Assembly (NCBI GenBank): GCA_964427175.1 | Contig: CAYRTP010000001.1 | Coordinates: 1 to 64,000 of the forward strand | DNA from: CAMEON01 sp964427175 | Lineage (GTDB): Bacteria > Bacillota > Clostridia > Oscillospirales > CAG-272 | Direction of reading: 5' to 3' | DNA length: 64,000 nt | In this document: piece by piece, positions 8,798-16,217 of the stretch | How positions within the stretch are numbered: position 1 is the stretch's first letter | Layout of the letters: every line of letters starts with the position of its first letter | The notes under the pieces: model-generated | What the model was told of the DNA's origin: nothing | What the model saw: only the letters and a program-made list of their open reading frames with translations | Database searches by the model: none | Translations under genes and position numbers: made by a program

Positions 8798-9589
8798 TCA
8801 AATTGTAATGGCCTGTCCGCAGGACAGGTAGTGGAGTCGATCCATGCGGGTCCGCATGAAGCCGTACTGTTCGATACCCGTGCAATGACAGGTATAAAAG
8901 ACGGTTTGGTGTGCCTGTAATTGCCGTGCCACCCGACCCAGGCGTTCGTCGAGGGCCATTTTGGAGACGTGGAAGCCTCCCACCAGTACGTCGGGGGAGA
9001 ACCATTCCGCAATGTCCACGATGCCCTTGTGAGAGCATCCGCTGATGAGGATGCGGCGGCTGTTCCCCTGCTCGTCCGTCTCGCGGACCAGGAGATACTG
9101 CTCGTGGCGGAAATCATCGGGGATACGGCTATCCCCCACCTGCTCGGTCAGCCCGAAATGTCCCAGGCTGTTGGGGCGATCCAGGCCGTTGCAGGTCATG
9201 AGGACCAGCCCCTCCGACAGCTCCGTGCGGTCCTCGGTAAAGCGAAGGCGGGGATGATCGCGGAGGGCGGGATCCAACCCAATGTAAGCCCCCTTGGCGT
9301 TGAAGCGGGGAAGGAAGCTGTCCCGATGCAGGTAAACGGGAGCGCGGCGGTTGACCTCCAAAAAGGTCCGGAGCCCTCCGCCGTGATCGTAGTGACCGTG
9401 GGAGAGAATCGCCAGATCCACCTGAGACAGATCCACGCCCAAGGCCTCGGCGTTCCCGGAAAAGAGGTCTGTCTGCCCCATATCAAAGAGGATCCTATGA
9501 GCTCCCGTCTCGATGTAGAGGGACAGGCCGTGCTCGGTCCCGATCCCGTCGCGGTGGGTGGTATTTTCCAAAAGCGAGATGATCTTCAC
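8798..9589 (-). CDS. MBL-fold metallo-hydrolase
   Basis: A 263-aa metallo-beta-lactamase-fold protein with GTG start after AAGGAGG. The metal motif LSHGHYDHGGG (HxHxDH) lies near residue 63, and later features include ISGCSHKGIVDI near 194 and a final FYTCHCTG segment. This layout matches the group often named after dihydropterin-methyl-ribofuranosylaminobenzene-phosphate synthase, whose bacterial function is uncertain. It is first in an operon with the siroheme-like protein and divergent from the ABC importer cluster. Confidence 0.8.
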   Translation of the reverse strand: MKIISLLENTTHRDGIGTEHGLSLYIETGAHRILFDMGQTDLFSGNAEALGVDLSQVDLAILSHGHYDHGGGLRTFLEVNRRAPVYLHRDSFLPRFNAKGAYIGLDPALRDHPRLRFTEDRTELSEGLVLMTCNGLDRPNSLGHFGLTEQVGDSRIPDDFRHEQYLLVRETDEQGNSRRILISGCSHKGIVDIAEWFSPDVLVGGFHVSKMALDERLGRVARQLQAHQTVFYTCHCTGIEQYGFMRTRMDRLHYLSCGQAITI

Positions 9590-9635
9590 GGCGGAAAGGC
9601 CTCCTTGGGTTGCGTCTTTTTTTGGTCGAATGTGA

Positions 9636-9664
9636 TTGACACGGGCGGATTCCTGTGGTATAAT
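9636..9664 (+). promoter_or_regulatory. promoter of the metal-chelate ABC importer operon
   Basis: TTGACA (9636-9641), a 17-bp spacer and TATAAT (9659-9664). It lies in the gap between the minus-strand MBL gene and the importer. No obvious Fur-box or cobalamin riboswitch is seen in the short leader. Confidence 0.75.
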
Positions 9665-9730
9665 ACCCTATTATATCATGGATTCCTGCGTCTGTCAAGG
9701 AGCCAAAATCAATTTAAAGGACAAAGCCTC

Positions 9731-10693
9731 ATGAAACGATACGTCATCACCCTGGCGGCGGCCCTGTTGCTCTGCGTCACAGCAGGGACTCTGCTCGCCT
9801 CCTGCGGGACTGCTCCCGCCCCGTCGGAGCGGGAGGACACCGTTCTGACCATCACCGATGCCCTGGACCGTGAGGTCCGCGTGAACCCCAAGCCCACCCG
9901 TGTAGCCGCCCTTCTGGGGAGCTTTGCCGACGTATGGGTGCTGGCGGGCGGTGAGCTCTGCGCCGCCGCCGAGGACGCTTGGGAGGACTTCGGCCTGGAG
10001 CTGACGAATGCGGTCAATATCGGCGGAGCCCACTCCCCCAACCTGGAAATGCTCCTGTCGGCTGACCCCGACCTGGTGCTGGCCAGTGCCTCCACCGCCT
10101 CTCACGTGGAGATGCTGGCTCCCCTGGAGGCCGTGGGGATCACGGTGATCTACTTCAACGTGGATAATTTCGATGACTACCTCTCCATGCTGGACACCTG
10201 TACCGATCTGACGGGCCGTAAGGACCTCTACGAGCAAAACGGCCTCAAGGTCGGGGAGCAGATCCAGGCCATCAAAGACACCTACGCCGCCTCCGATCCC
10301 ACCGAGGGAGAGCGGACCATCCTGCTCCTCCGCGCTTCCTCGGGGTCGGTCAAGGCCAAGGGGAGCGAGGGAACCATCCTGGGGGAGATGCTGGCCGATA
10401 TGGGTTGCGTCAATATCGCGGACAGCGACAACAGCCTGTTGGAGCATCTCAGCGTGGAGGCGGTCATCCGCGAGGAGCCCCACCGCATCTTCGTGGTGAC
10501 CATGGGGAGCAATACCCAAGCCGCCATGGCTTCCCTGGAAACGCTCATGGCAGAAAATCCCGCTTGGGGGACCCTGGAGGCTGTGCGGGAGGGACGGCTC
10601 CACGTCATGGAAAAATCCCTGTTCAATCTGAAGCCCAATGATCGCTGGGGGGAGGCGTACCAAAAGCTCTATGAAACACTCATCCAAGACTGA
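9731..10693 (+). CDS. ABC transporter substrate-binding lipoprotein (siderophore/cobalamin type)
   Basis: A 320-aa class III periplasmic-binding-type lipoprotein (FhuD/BtuF fold). I start it at 9731, with AAAGGA upstream and a signal peptide MKRYVITLAAALLLC ending in lipobox LLASC. The frame is open far upstream, but that part has no signal sequence and lies antisense to the MBL gene. ITDALDREVRVNPKPTRVAAL is the typical first strand and binding-domain entry of such proteins. It heads an importer operon with permease and ATPase. Iron-siderophore, heme or cobalamin cannot be told apart. Confidence 0.85.
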   Translation: MKRYVITLAAALLLCVTAGTLLASCGTAPAPSEREDTVLTITDALDREVRVNPKPTRVAALLGSFADVWVLAGGELCAAAEDAWEDFGLELTNAVNIGGAHSPNLEMLLSADPDLVLASASTASHVEMLAPLEAVGITVIYFNVDNFDDYLSMLDTCTDLTGRKDLYEQNGLKVGEQIQAIKDTYAASDPTEGERTILLLRASSGSVKAKGSEGTILGEMLADMGCVNIADSDNSLLEHLSVEAVIREEPHRIFVVTMGSNTQAAMASLETLMAENPAWGTLEAVREGRLHVMEKSLFNLKPNDRWGEAYQKLYETLIQD

Positions 10694-11693
10694 ATATCCC
10701 ATCCTGCGGGCCTATACGGCGGGCGGGTGCCTGCTGATTCTGGCGGCGGTGACTGGCCTCCTGTTGGGAGCCACCAGACTGGACGCGGGGGATCTGCTGA
10801 CCGCCCTGTCCCAAGGTGATTGGAACCATCCCACGGTCCGCATCCTGCTCTACGTCCGCCTGCCTCGGGTGTGGGGAGCCTTGATCTGCGGAAGTGCCCT
10901 GGCCATGTCGGGGTGCGTGATTCAGAACGTCCTCCACAACCGCCTGGCATCCCCCAGCATCGTGGGTGTCAACGCAGGCGCGGGGCTGGCGGTGACGGTC
11001 TGCTCCGCCCTGGGGATTTTAGGGGGCTGGCGGCTGTCCCTGTTCGCCTTTTTGGGGGGATTCTGCGCCGTCATGCTGGTCAGCCTGGGAGCCCAACGCT
11101 GGCGCGCCTCCAAGGGTACCGTGATCCTCATGGGCGTAGCCCTGAACAGCCTGCTTGGGGCGGTCTCGGATACCGTCAGGACCCTGTCCCCTGACGTGAG
11201 TATTCTGACAAATGATTTCAAGGTGGGCGACTTCTCGTCGGTCACCTACGGGAGCTTGATCCCCGCTACGATGGTGATCCTGGCGGCCCTGGCGGTCCTG
11301 CTGACCCTGTCCACCACCCTGGACGTGCTGTCCCTGGGGGAGGAGACCGCCCGCGGGCTCGGTCTGCGGACGGGGCTTGCGCGGACAGGCCTGCTCCTGC
11401 TGGCGGCCCTCCTGGCGGGGGCTGCGGTGAGCGTCTGCGGTCTGCTCTCCTTCGTGGGCCTTCTGGTGCCTCACGCCGTCCGACGGGGAACCGCAGGAGC
11501 GGCGGGGCAGAGCCGCCACCTCATCCCCCTGTGCGCCCTGTTCGGAGGGGGCTTCGTCACCCTGTGCGATACCCTGGCGCGGGTACTGTTCTCCCCCTAC
11601 GAGATCCCCGTGGGCATCATCATGGCTTTTTTGGGCGCGCCCTTTTTCCTGTTCATCCTCATCAAAGGGAAGGGAGGGGAGCATCATGCTTGA
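10671..11693 (+). CDS. FecCD/BtuC-family ABC transporter permease
   Basis: A 340-aa polytopic membrane protein of the FecCD family, which normally has about ten membrane helices. LRLPRVWGALICGSALAMSG-like wording near residue 60 and SFVGLLVPHAVRR near 260 are family hallmarks. The ATG at 10671 overlaps the previous gene by 23 bases and has GGGGGGAGG upstream; another ATG at 10638 is possible. It forms the channel of the importer with the flanking binding protein and ATPase. Confidence 0.9.
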   Translation: MKHSSKTEYPILRAYTAGGCLLILAAVTGLLLGATRLDAGDLLTALSQGDWNHPTVRILLYVRLPRVWGALICGSALAMSGCVIQNVLHNRLASPSIVGVNAGAGLAVTVCSALGILGGWRLSLFAFLGGFCAVMLVSLGAQRWRASKGTVILMGVALNSLLGAVSDTVRTLSPDVSILTNDFKVGDFSSVTYGSLIPATMVILAALAVLLTLSTTLDVLSLGEETARGLGLRTGLARTGLLLLAALLAGAAVSVCGLLSFVGLLVPHAVRRGTAGAAGQSRHLIPLCALFGGGFVTLCDTLARVLFSPYEIPVGIIMAFLGAPFFLFILIKGKGGEHHA

Positions 11694-12453
11694 GATCCGA
11701 AATCTGACCGCTGGATACCGCGGTAAAGCGGTCCTGCAGGACCTGTCCCTGACCCTGCCGCGAAACTGCCTGACGGGGATCATCGGCCCCAACGGGCGCG
11801 GTAAAAGCACCCTCCTCAAGGCCGCCCTGGGCCTCATTTCCCCCATGGGCGGGGAGGTGCTGGCAGATGGTCGGTCCTTGCAGGACCTCAAACGCCGCGA
11901 AATCGCCCGTCATGTGGCCTACCTGGCCCAAGGGCAGAGTATCCCCGACATGACGGTGGAGCAATTGGTGCTCCAGGGCCGTTTCCCTCATTTGAACTAC
12001 CCGAACGGCTACAGCCGTCGGGACCGCGAGATGGCCCGCGCCGCCATGGAGCGGGTGGGGATCACCCACCTGGCGGGAGTGCCTTTGGCCGCCCTGTCGG
12101 GTGGTATGCGGCAGACCGTCTACATCGCCATGGCCTTGACCCAGGATACACCGTATATCCTGCTGGACGAGCCTACTACCTACCTGGATCCTGCCCATCA
12201 GCTGTCTCTCATGGGGCTGTTGCGGGAGATCGCCCGAGAGGGCCGAGGCGTGGCGGCGGTGATGCACGATCTGCCCCTGGCCCTGTCCTACTCGGACCGC
12301 ATCGCCGTCATGGCGGAGGGACGGATGATCCTGACCGCCTCCCCACGGGAGGTAGTCAACTCGGGGGTCATCGAGGAAGTGTTCGGAGTCCGCGTCCGAG
12401 AGGACGGCGAGGGCTTCCGACTGTGTTACGGTCCCCATACGACAAATCATTAG
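11686..12453 (+). CDS. ABC transporter ATP-binding protein (FecE/BtuD type)
   Basis: A 255-aa ATPase that overlaps the permease by eight bases. Walker A is GPNGRGKST (Arg where Ser, Cys or Ala is usual), the Q-loop region is LAQGQS, the signature is LSGGMRQ, Walker B is YILLDEPT and the switch histidine follows in AVMHD. All catalytic elements are present, so the protein should be active and complete the importer. Confidence 0.92.
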   Translation: MLEIRNLTAGYRGKAVLQDLSLTLPRNCLTGIIGPNGRGKSTLLKAALGLISPMGGEVLADGRSLQDLKRREIARHVAYLAQGQSIPDMTVEQLVLQGRFPHLNYPNGYSRRDREMARAAMERVGITHLAGVPLAALSGGMRQTVYIAMALTQDTPYILLDEPTTYLDPAHQLSLMGLLREIAREGRGVAAVMHDLPLALSYSDRIAVMAEGRMILTASPREVVNSGVIEEVFGVRVREDGEGFRLCYGPHTTNH

Positions 12454-12469
12454 GAGGTAATCATTCATT

Positions 12470-13402
12470 ATGCGGAAAATATGTCAACGTGTATTGGCGG
12501 CAGGGCTGTTGGTCAGCTCCTGCCTGGCCTTTGGAGGATGCCGAGGAGAGCCCGAAACAACGGCTCCCGTCGGCTGTACCGCCGATCTGATCGTGAACGG
12601 CAACCCCGTCCTTTTCGTGGAGGAATCTCAAAAGCAGACCTGGGAGGAGCCCCTTGCCAAGCTCCTAGCCAACGTGGAGGTCCCCTACGGCGAAAAGGGA
12701 GAGATCCTGGGTGAGGAACCCATCGACCCCGATTCCCCCTCGGTTCCCATGAATTACTGCTGTGGTCTGCTGGATGTTAATCTGGACGGTGTCCCCGAGC
12801 TGTTGGTCCATCCCTTCGGTTACTTCGGCTCCTCGGGCTGTGCTACCTACTATGCCTACGATATCCACACGGGTCAGAAAATCGGAGAGATCGATGACGG
12901 CTGTGGAGAGGACACCTGGTGCGTGTACTACGATATCCAAGAGGAACGCTTTCGGTTGGTGGGTCAATACTGGCTGCGGGGCGGCTGGTCCGCGCGGGAT
13001 CGATACCTGTCTTTCCTCACGTATTATGCGGAGTTGGGTGAATACGGGAACGATATCTACCTCCACACCTTTCACCACATAGATGCGAACCAGGAGATCC
13101 TGGAGGATCCAGATCCTACCGACAGCTACTACGTGGCCACCTGGGAGGAGATCTATTCCAATACCTCCTATTTCGTAGACGGAGAGATGGTCTACCTGGA
13201 CGATTACTACGATGCCTACGACCGCTTTGTGGCGGATCATATCCGCATTCCCGAGACCACCCTGCAGCTGATCCGGTGGGACGATGTCAGCGAGGATGAG
13301 GACAGCTACGAGGAAAAGGCGAAAAAGATGGCGAAGGCACTGATCAGTACGGATCAGAAGTTCTTGGTCTACCCCAAGATCAGCAAGGGAGGCGGGGTAT
13401 GA
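12470..13402 (+). CDS. hypothetical lipoprotein with an EF-hand-like calcium loop
   Basis: A 310-aa protein. It has a signal peptide and lipobox FGGC at about residue 24, so it is anchored outside the membrane. Around residue 103 the stretch LDVNLDGVPELL is a DxNxDG calcium-loop like those in VCBS or dockerin-type domains, followed by YYAYDIHTG-type beta-strand wording. The C-terminus is acidic and aromatic. AGGAGG precedes the start 16 bp after the importer ATPase, so it may belong to that operon. I do not recognise the family; cargo capture for the importer is only one idea. Confidence 0.6.
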   Translation: MRKICQRVLAAGLLVSSCLAFGGCRGEPETTAPVGCTADLIVNGNPVLFVEESQKQTWEEPLAKLLANVEVPYGEKGEILGEEPIDPDSPSVPMNYCCGLLDVNLDGVPELLVHPFGYFGSSGCATYYAYDIHTGQKIGEIDDGCGEDTWCVYYDIQEERFRLVGQYWLRGGWSARDRYLSFLTYYAELGEYGNDIYLHTFHHIDANQEILEDPDPTDSYYVATWEEIYSNTSYFVDGEMVYLDDYYDAYDRFVADHIRIPETTLQLIRWDDVSEDEDSYEEKAKKMAKALISTDQKFLVYPKISKGGGV

Positions 13403-14010
13403 TCTACTATACTTCGGACCTGCATCTGGGTCATCAGAACATCATCCGCCTGTGCAACCGTCCTTTTGCCGACGTGGAGGAGATGGATGAGGCCCTGATC
13501 GAGAACTGGAACCGTCGGGTAGGGAAGGACGACCTGGTGTACCTCCTGGGGGACATCGTATGGCAGCGAAAAAAGGTCCCCTACTACATGGAACGCCTGC
13601 AGGGCCGTAAGATCCTCATCAGTACAGGGAATCACGATGCCCCTTGGGTGAATCGGGAGGAGTATCGGGGGTATTTCGAGCTGGTGGTGCCCTATCTGGA
13701 GACCAAGCTCCACGGCCACCCCGTTACCCTGTGCCACTACCCCATGCTGGAGTGGAGGGACAGCCGCGAGGAGAGTGAGGCCAAGCTGGGGTATCTCATC
13801 CACGGCCACATCCACAACCGCGTTTCGGAGGAGTACCGTATGCTGTATATCCAGCACAACGCCCTCAACGCGGGGGTGGACATCAACAACTTTGCCCCCG
13901 CCACCTTTGAGGAGCTGTTGGAGAATAATCGGATATTCAAGCTAAGTGCGCTTCAATCCGAGGAAGATCGGGACCGCCTGTTGGCGGGGTATGCACAAAT
14001 ACAATTGTAA
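13399..14010 (+). CDS. small calcineurin-like metallophosphoesterase
   Basis: A 203-aa protein with D-x-H at residues 7-9 (SDLHLGH), GD near 51, GNHD near 75, the CHYP segment near 113 and HGHIHN near 135. It is the short phage/plasmid-type phosphoesterase form that acts alone on nucleotides or phosphodiesters. Its start overlaps the lipoprotein stop by four bases (ATGA), so expression is coupled. Substrate unknown. Confidence 0.85.
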   Translation: MIYYTSDLHLGHQNIIRLCNRPFADVEEMDEALIENWNRRVGKDDLVYLLGDIVWQRKKVPYYMERLQGRKILISTGNHDAPWVNREEYRGYFELVVPYLETKLHGHPVTLCHYPMLEWRDSREESEAKLGYLIHGHIHNRVSEEYRMLYIQHNALNAGVDINNFAPATFEELLENNRIFKLSALQSEEDRDRLLAGYAQIQL

Positions 14011-14029
14011 AATAAGAAGGAGATTGACT

Positions 14030-14464
14030 ATGTTTTTCAATGATTTGAAGCTCGGCATGACGGTGGAGATTTCTCCCGCCGTGATCGAGACCGAGAAGAT
14101 GCTGGATTTCGCCCGCCTGTATGACAATATCCCCCTGCACACCGACGAGGAGTACGCCAAAAAGACCCCCTTCGGCAAGCTGATCGCCCCGGGGGTCATG
14201 TCCTTTATGTCGGTGTGGGCCAAGTATCTGGAGGTGGATTTCTTCGGTGAGGAGCTGCTGGCGGGCAAGTCCACCAAGATCGAATGGCTGAAGCCCGTGT
14301 TCGCGGAGGATATCCTGACGGGACGGGCCACGGTGACCCGCCTGGTGCCCCGCAACCCACGGAACGGCTTGGTGGAGATCTCCATTGAGGCCCGCAATCA
14401 GCATGGGGAGTTGGTGCTGACCAATATTACCGAGGCGGTGGTGAAGTGTCGGGCGGAGGTTTGA
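14030..14464 (+). CDS. MaoC-like hotdog dehydratase
   Basis: A 144-aa single hotdog-fold protein. The start at 14030 follows AAGAAGGAG. The early stretch LKLGMTVEI, the DNIPLHTDEEYAKKTPFG segment (the hydratase D-x4-H motif) and LIAPGVMSFM match MaoC/R-specific enoyl-CoA hydratases. No fatty-acid genes are adjacent, so the substrate is open. It ends next to the prophage left attachment site, and its terminator is the former tRNA-Gly terminator. Confidence 0.8.
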   Translation: MFFNDLKLGMTVEISPAVIETEKMLDFARLYDNIPLHTDEEYAKKTPFGKLIAPGVMSFMSVWAKYLEVDFFGEELLAGKSTKIEWLKPVFAEDILTGRATVTRLVPRNPRNGLVEISIEARNQHGELVLTNITEAVVKCRAEV

Positions 14465-14531
14465 GAGGAAACTTTCTTCTATATGTGGCAACTTGAAGCG
14501 GATTCTCGCAACTGTTACTCGCCCAAAAAGA

Positions 14532-14563
14532 CAGAGGGTGCCAATCGGCACCCTCTGCTTTTT
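14532..14563. terminator. bidirectional terminator, original 3' terminator of tRNA-Gly
   Basis: The perfect 11-bp stem CAGAGGGTGCC/GGCACCCTCTG has a 4-nt loop. On the plus strand TTTTT follows (14559-14563) and it ends the MaoC gene. On the minus strand TCTTTTT follows and, before prophage insertion, it would have lain a few bases past the CCA end of the tRNA-Gly gene now at 58544-58617. Confidence 0.85.
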
Positions 14564-14588
14564 GGAGCGAGTAACGGGAATCGAACCC
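14560..14588. repeat. attL: left 29-bp copy of the tRNA-Gly 3' end
   Basis: The 29 bases beginning ttttggagcgagtaacgg are identical to 58541-58569. They correspond to the T-arm, acceptor strand and CCA of tRNA-Gly on the minus strand. Identity ends abruptly at 14589 (T against G at 58570). The integrase gene lies 67 bp inside. Confidence 0.92.
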
Positions 14589-14639
14589 TATCCAACTCAC
14601 AAAAAGCCATTGATATATAAAGACAATTAAAAACCGTCC

Positions 14640-14656
14640 TGCATTCCATATTGCAT
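14640..14656. promoter_or_regulatory. candidate integrase arm-type site, left
   Basis: TGCATTCCATATTGCAT matches 58403-58419 (TGCATTTCATCTTGCAT) at 15 of 17 positions. Both contain two TGCAT words, lie 50-150 bp inside an att core and are in the same orientation, as expected of arm-type binding sites for the N-terminal domain of the integrase. Confidence 0.5.
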
Positions 14657-15732
14657 CAATCGAGAACCCGCCGAAAATACTCCTCCAGCTGGTCCTCCAC
14701 GGAGGTCCTCTTGCTGGCCATGATATGGCCGTAAACCTGGTCGATCATAGCCTCCGTCTCGTGACCGACGTAATCCGCGATATACTTTTTAGGCACGTTC
14801 AGTGCCAACATAACCGACACCGTGTAGTGTCTCAAATCATGAAACCGATACTCCGGAAACTTGTGCTTCCGAATCAAATTATAAAACCGATTGCTGATCA
14901 GATCGGGTCGGATCGTAATATACCCACCCAGATCTGCGCACGCTTCTTTTTTCTTCGCCAGCGCGGCAGCGACGTAGGGAATCATGCGGATCACGCGGGT
15001 ACCGGCGACCGTCTTGGTGGTCTTCTGCACGAACTCGCGCTCGTCATCCAGGACGAGTGCCTGGTCGATGGTGATGGTCCCCGCCTTGAAATCCACCCGC
15101 TCCCAGGTCAGAGCGGCGATCTCGGAGCGGCGCATCCCGCAGCAGGCGGCCAGGATCACGGGAACCTCCAGCTCAGTGTCGCGTGTCAACTCAAATAGAC
15201 GCTTGATGTCCTCCTCGGTCGGGATCACGATGGAGGGCTTTTGCTTTTGGGGGAGCGTGGTGTGCAACACAAAGTCAGGCCGATGCACCTGCATGACGGC
15301 CACCAGAAACCCGTGAATATTCCGCACCGTCTTGGGAGACAGACTCAAAGCCTCCTGATTGATGGCCACCTGCACCTGCTCGCGAGTGATGTCCTTGACC
15401 AGCATGGGACGGAGCTCACGCAGATAGTTGCGAACGATCGAGCGATAAGAACGCACCGTAGAAGGCGATAGAATGGCACTCTTTGACTCGATGTATGTCT
15501 CCATTGCCACCTGGAGGGTCAAACGGTCCGCGGGCCGTACAGCGCGTTCTTGACGCTTCTCGGCCTTGAACTGCGCGGCGCGGAGGAGAACTTGGTTGTA
15601 GTCATAGTCGGTGATAGACTCATAGTGCCGTTTGCCATCCGCGTCGGTGTGCGAGTAGACCTGGGTGTTCCATGCCCCGCTTGGGAGCTGCTTGATCGCC
15701 GGAAGCCCGGCGGCCTTTTTCTTTTTAGCCAT
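14656..15732 (-). CDS. int: phage tyrosine recombinase/integrase
   Basis: A 358-aa integrase. The Lys-rich start and beta-rich N-terminus (residues 1-60) fit the arm-binding domain, and a SAM-like core-binding domain follows (about 70-165). The C-terminal catalytic domain shows CCGMRRSE (first Arg), HDLRH (His-x-x-Arg), YVGHE and the tyrosine in QVYGHI. It acts on the tRNA-Gly 3' end, as the adjacent attL shows. The start follows gaaaggatttgaatt. It is the last gene of the leftward block; no excisionase gene is obvious. Confidence 0.95.
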   Translation of the reverse strand: MAKKKKAAGLPAIKQLPSGAWNTQVYSHTDADGKRHYESITDYDYNQVLLRAAQFKAEKRQERAVRPADRLTLQVAMETYIESKSAILSPSTVRSYRSIVRNYLRELRPMLVKDITREQVQVAINQEALSLSPKTVRNIHGFLVAVMQVHRPDFVLHTTLPQKQKPSIVIPTEEDIKRLFELTRDTELEVPVILAACCGMRRSEIAALTWERVDFKAGTITIDQALVLDDEREFVQKTTKTVAGTRVIRMIPYVAAALAKKKEACADLGGYITIRPDLISNRFYNLIRKHKFPEYRFHDLRHYTVSVMLALNVPKKYIADYVGHETEAMIDQVYGHIMASKRTSVEDQLEEYFRRVLD

Positions 15733-15820
15733 AATTCAAATCCTTTCATTATAGCACAAGGTTATTCGGAAATCCTTTCGTTTTTCTTCGCAAAGCGGGA
15801 AAATCCTTTCGATTTCCTTT

Positions 15821-16099
15821 TCATTTCCGCTTGCGCTCGCGCTCCTCGGCCCGGTCGATGAGCTGACGGACGTACTCGGGGGTGTAGTCCTCGGGCTTGA
15901 TGCCGAGGAGGCGGGCAAAGCGGCGTTTGTCCACGATGCGGAGAGCCAGACGGAGGATCGCGTCCTCGTCGGCCTTGGATAGCTTGCCGTCGCGCTCCAG
16001 CTCGGCCAGGGGCATGACCAGCTCGCTGCGGGCCTCGGCCACGCTCTCGTCGAGGGAGAGGGCCAGGTCGTCGATGGTCTTGGGGTTGTACTTGCTCAT
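15821..16099 (-). CDS. small charged phage protein, unknown
   Basis: A 92-aa acidic/basic helical protein with no recognised domain. LSKADEDAILRLALRIVDKRRFARLLGI is helical, and the C-terminus is Arg/Glu/Lys-rich. It has a strong ribosome binding site (AAGGAGG) and its own promoter and palindrome just upstream, so it may be regulated separately from the helicase. Its position next to the integrase would suit an excisionase or directionality factor, but no winged-helix motif is visible. Confidence 0.6.
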   Translation of the reverse strand: MSKYNPKTIDDLALSLDESVAEARSELVMPLAELERDGKLSKADEDAILRLALRIVDKRRFARLLGIKPEDYTPEYVRQLIDRAEERERKRK

Positions 16100-16132
16100 G
16101 ATGTGTACCTCCTTAAGGTGATTTTATTTACG

Positions 16133-16180
16133 ACCATTTTGTTGACGCCGACAAAATGGTGCGTGGCATAAATTATAGCA
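16133..16180 (-). promoter_or_regulatory. extended -10 promoter with operator-like palindrome
   Basis: The minus strand reads TGCTATAAT (16172-16180), an extended -10 box. Just downstream of the expected start, ACCATTTTGT (16133-16142) and ACAAAATGGT (16151-16160) form a 10-bp inverted repeat with an 8-base spacer, suitable for a dimeric repressor controlling the 92-aa gene and possibly int. Confidence 0.55.
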
Positions 16181-16217
16181 TGGGAATCAAAAAACTTCTA
16201 AAAAGTGAAAATACAAA

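Noticed and set aside
8921..9730. N-terminal extension of the substrate-binding protein frame
   Set aside because: It lies antisense to the MBL gene and would bury the signal peptide and lipobox that begin at 9731. The promoter at 9636-9664 is also inside it.
9590..9730. Cobalamin riboswitch ahead of the ABC importer
   Set aside because: The leader between promoter and gene is only about 65 nt, too short for that riboswitch, and no B12-box-like sequence is seen.
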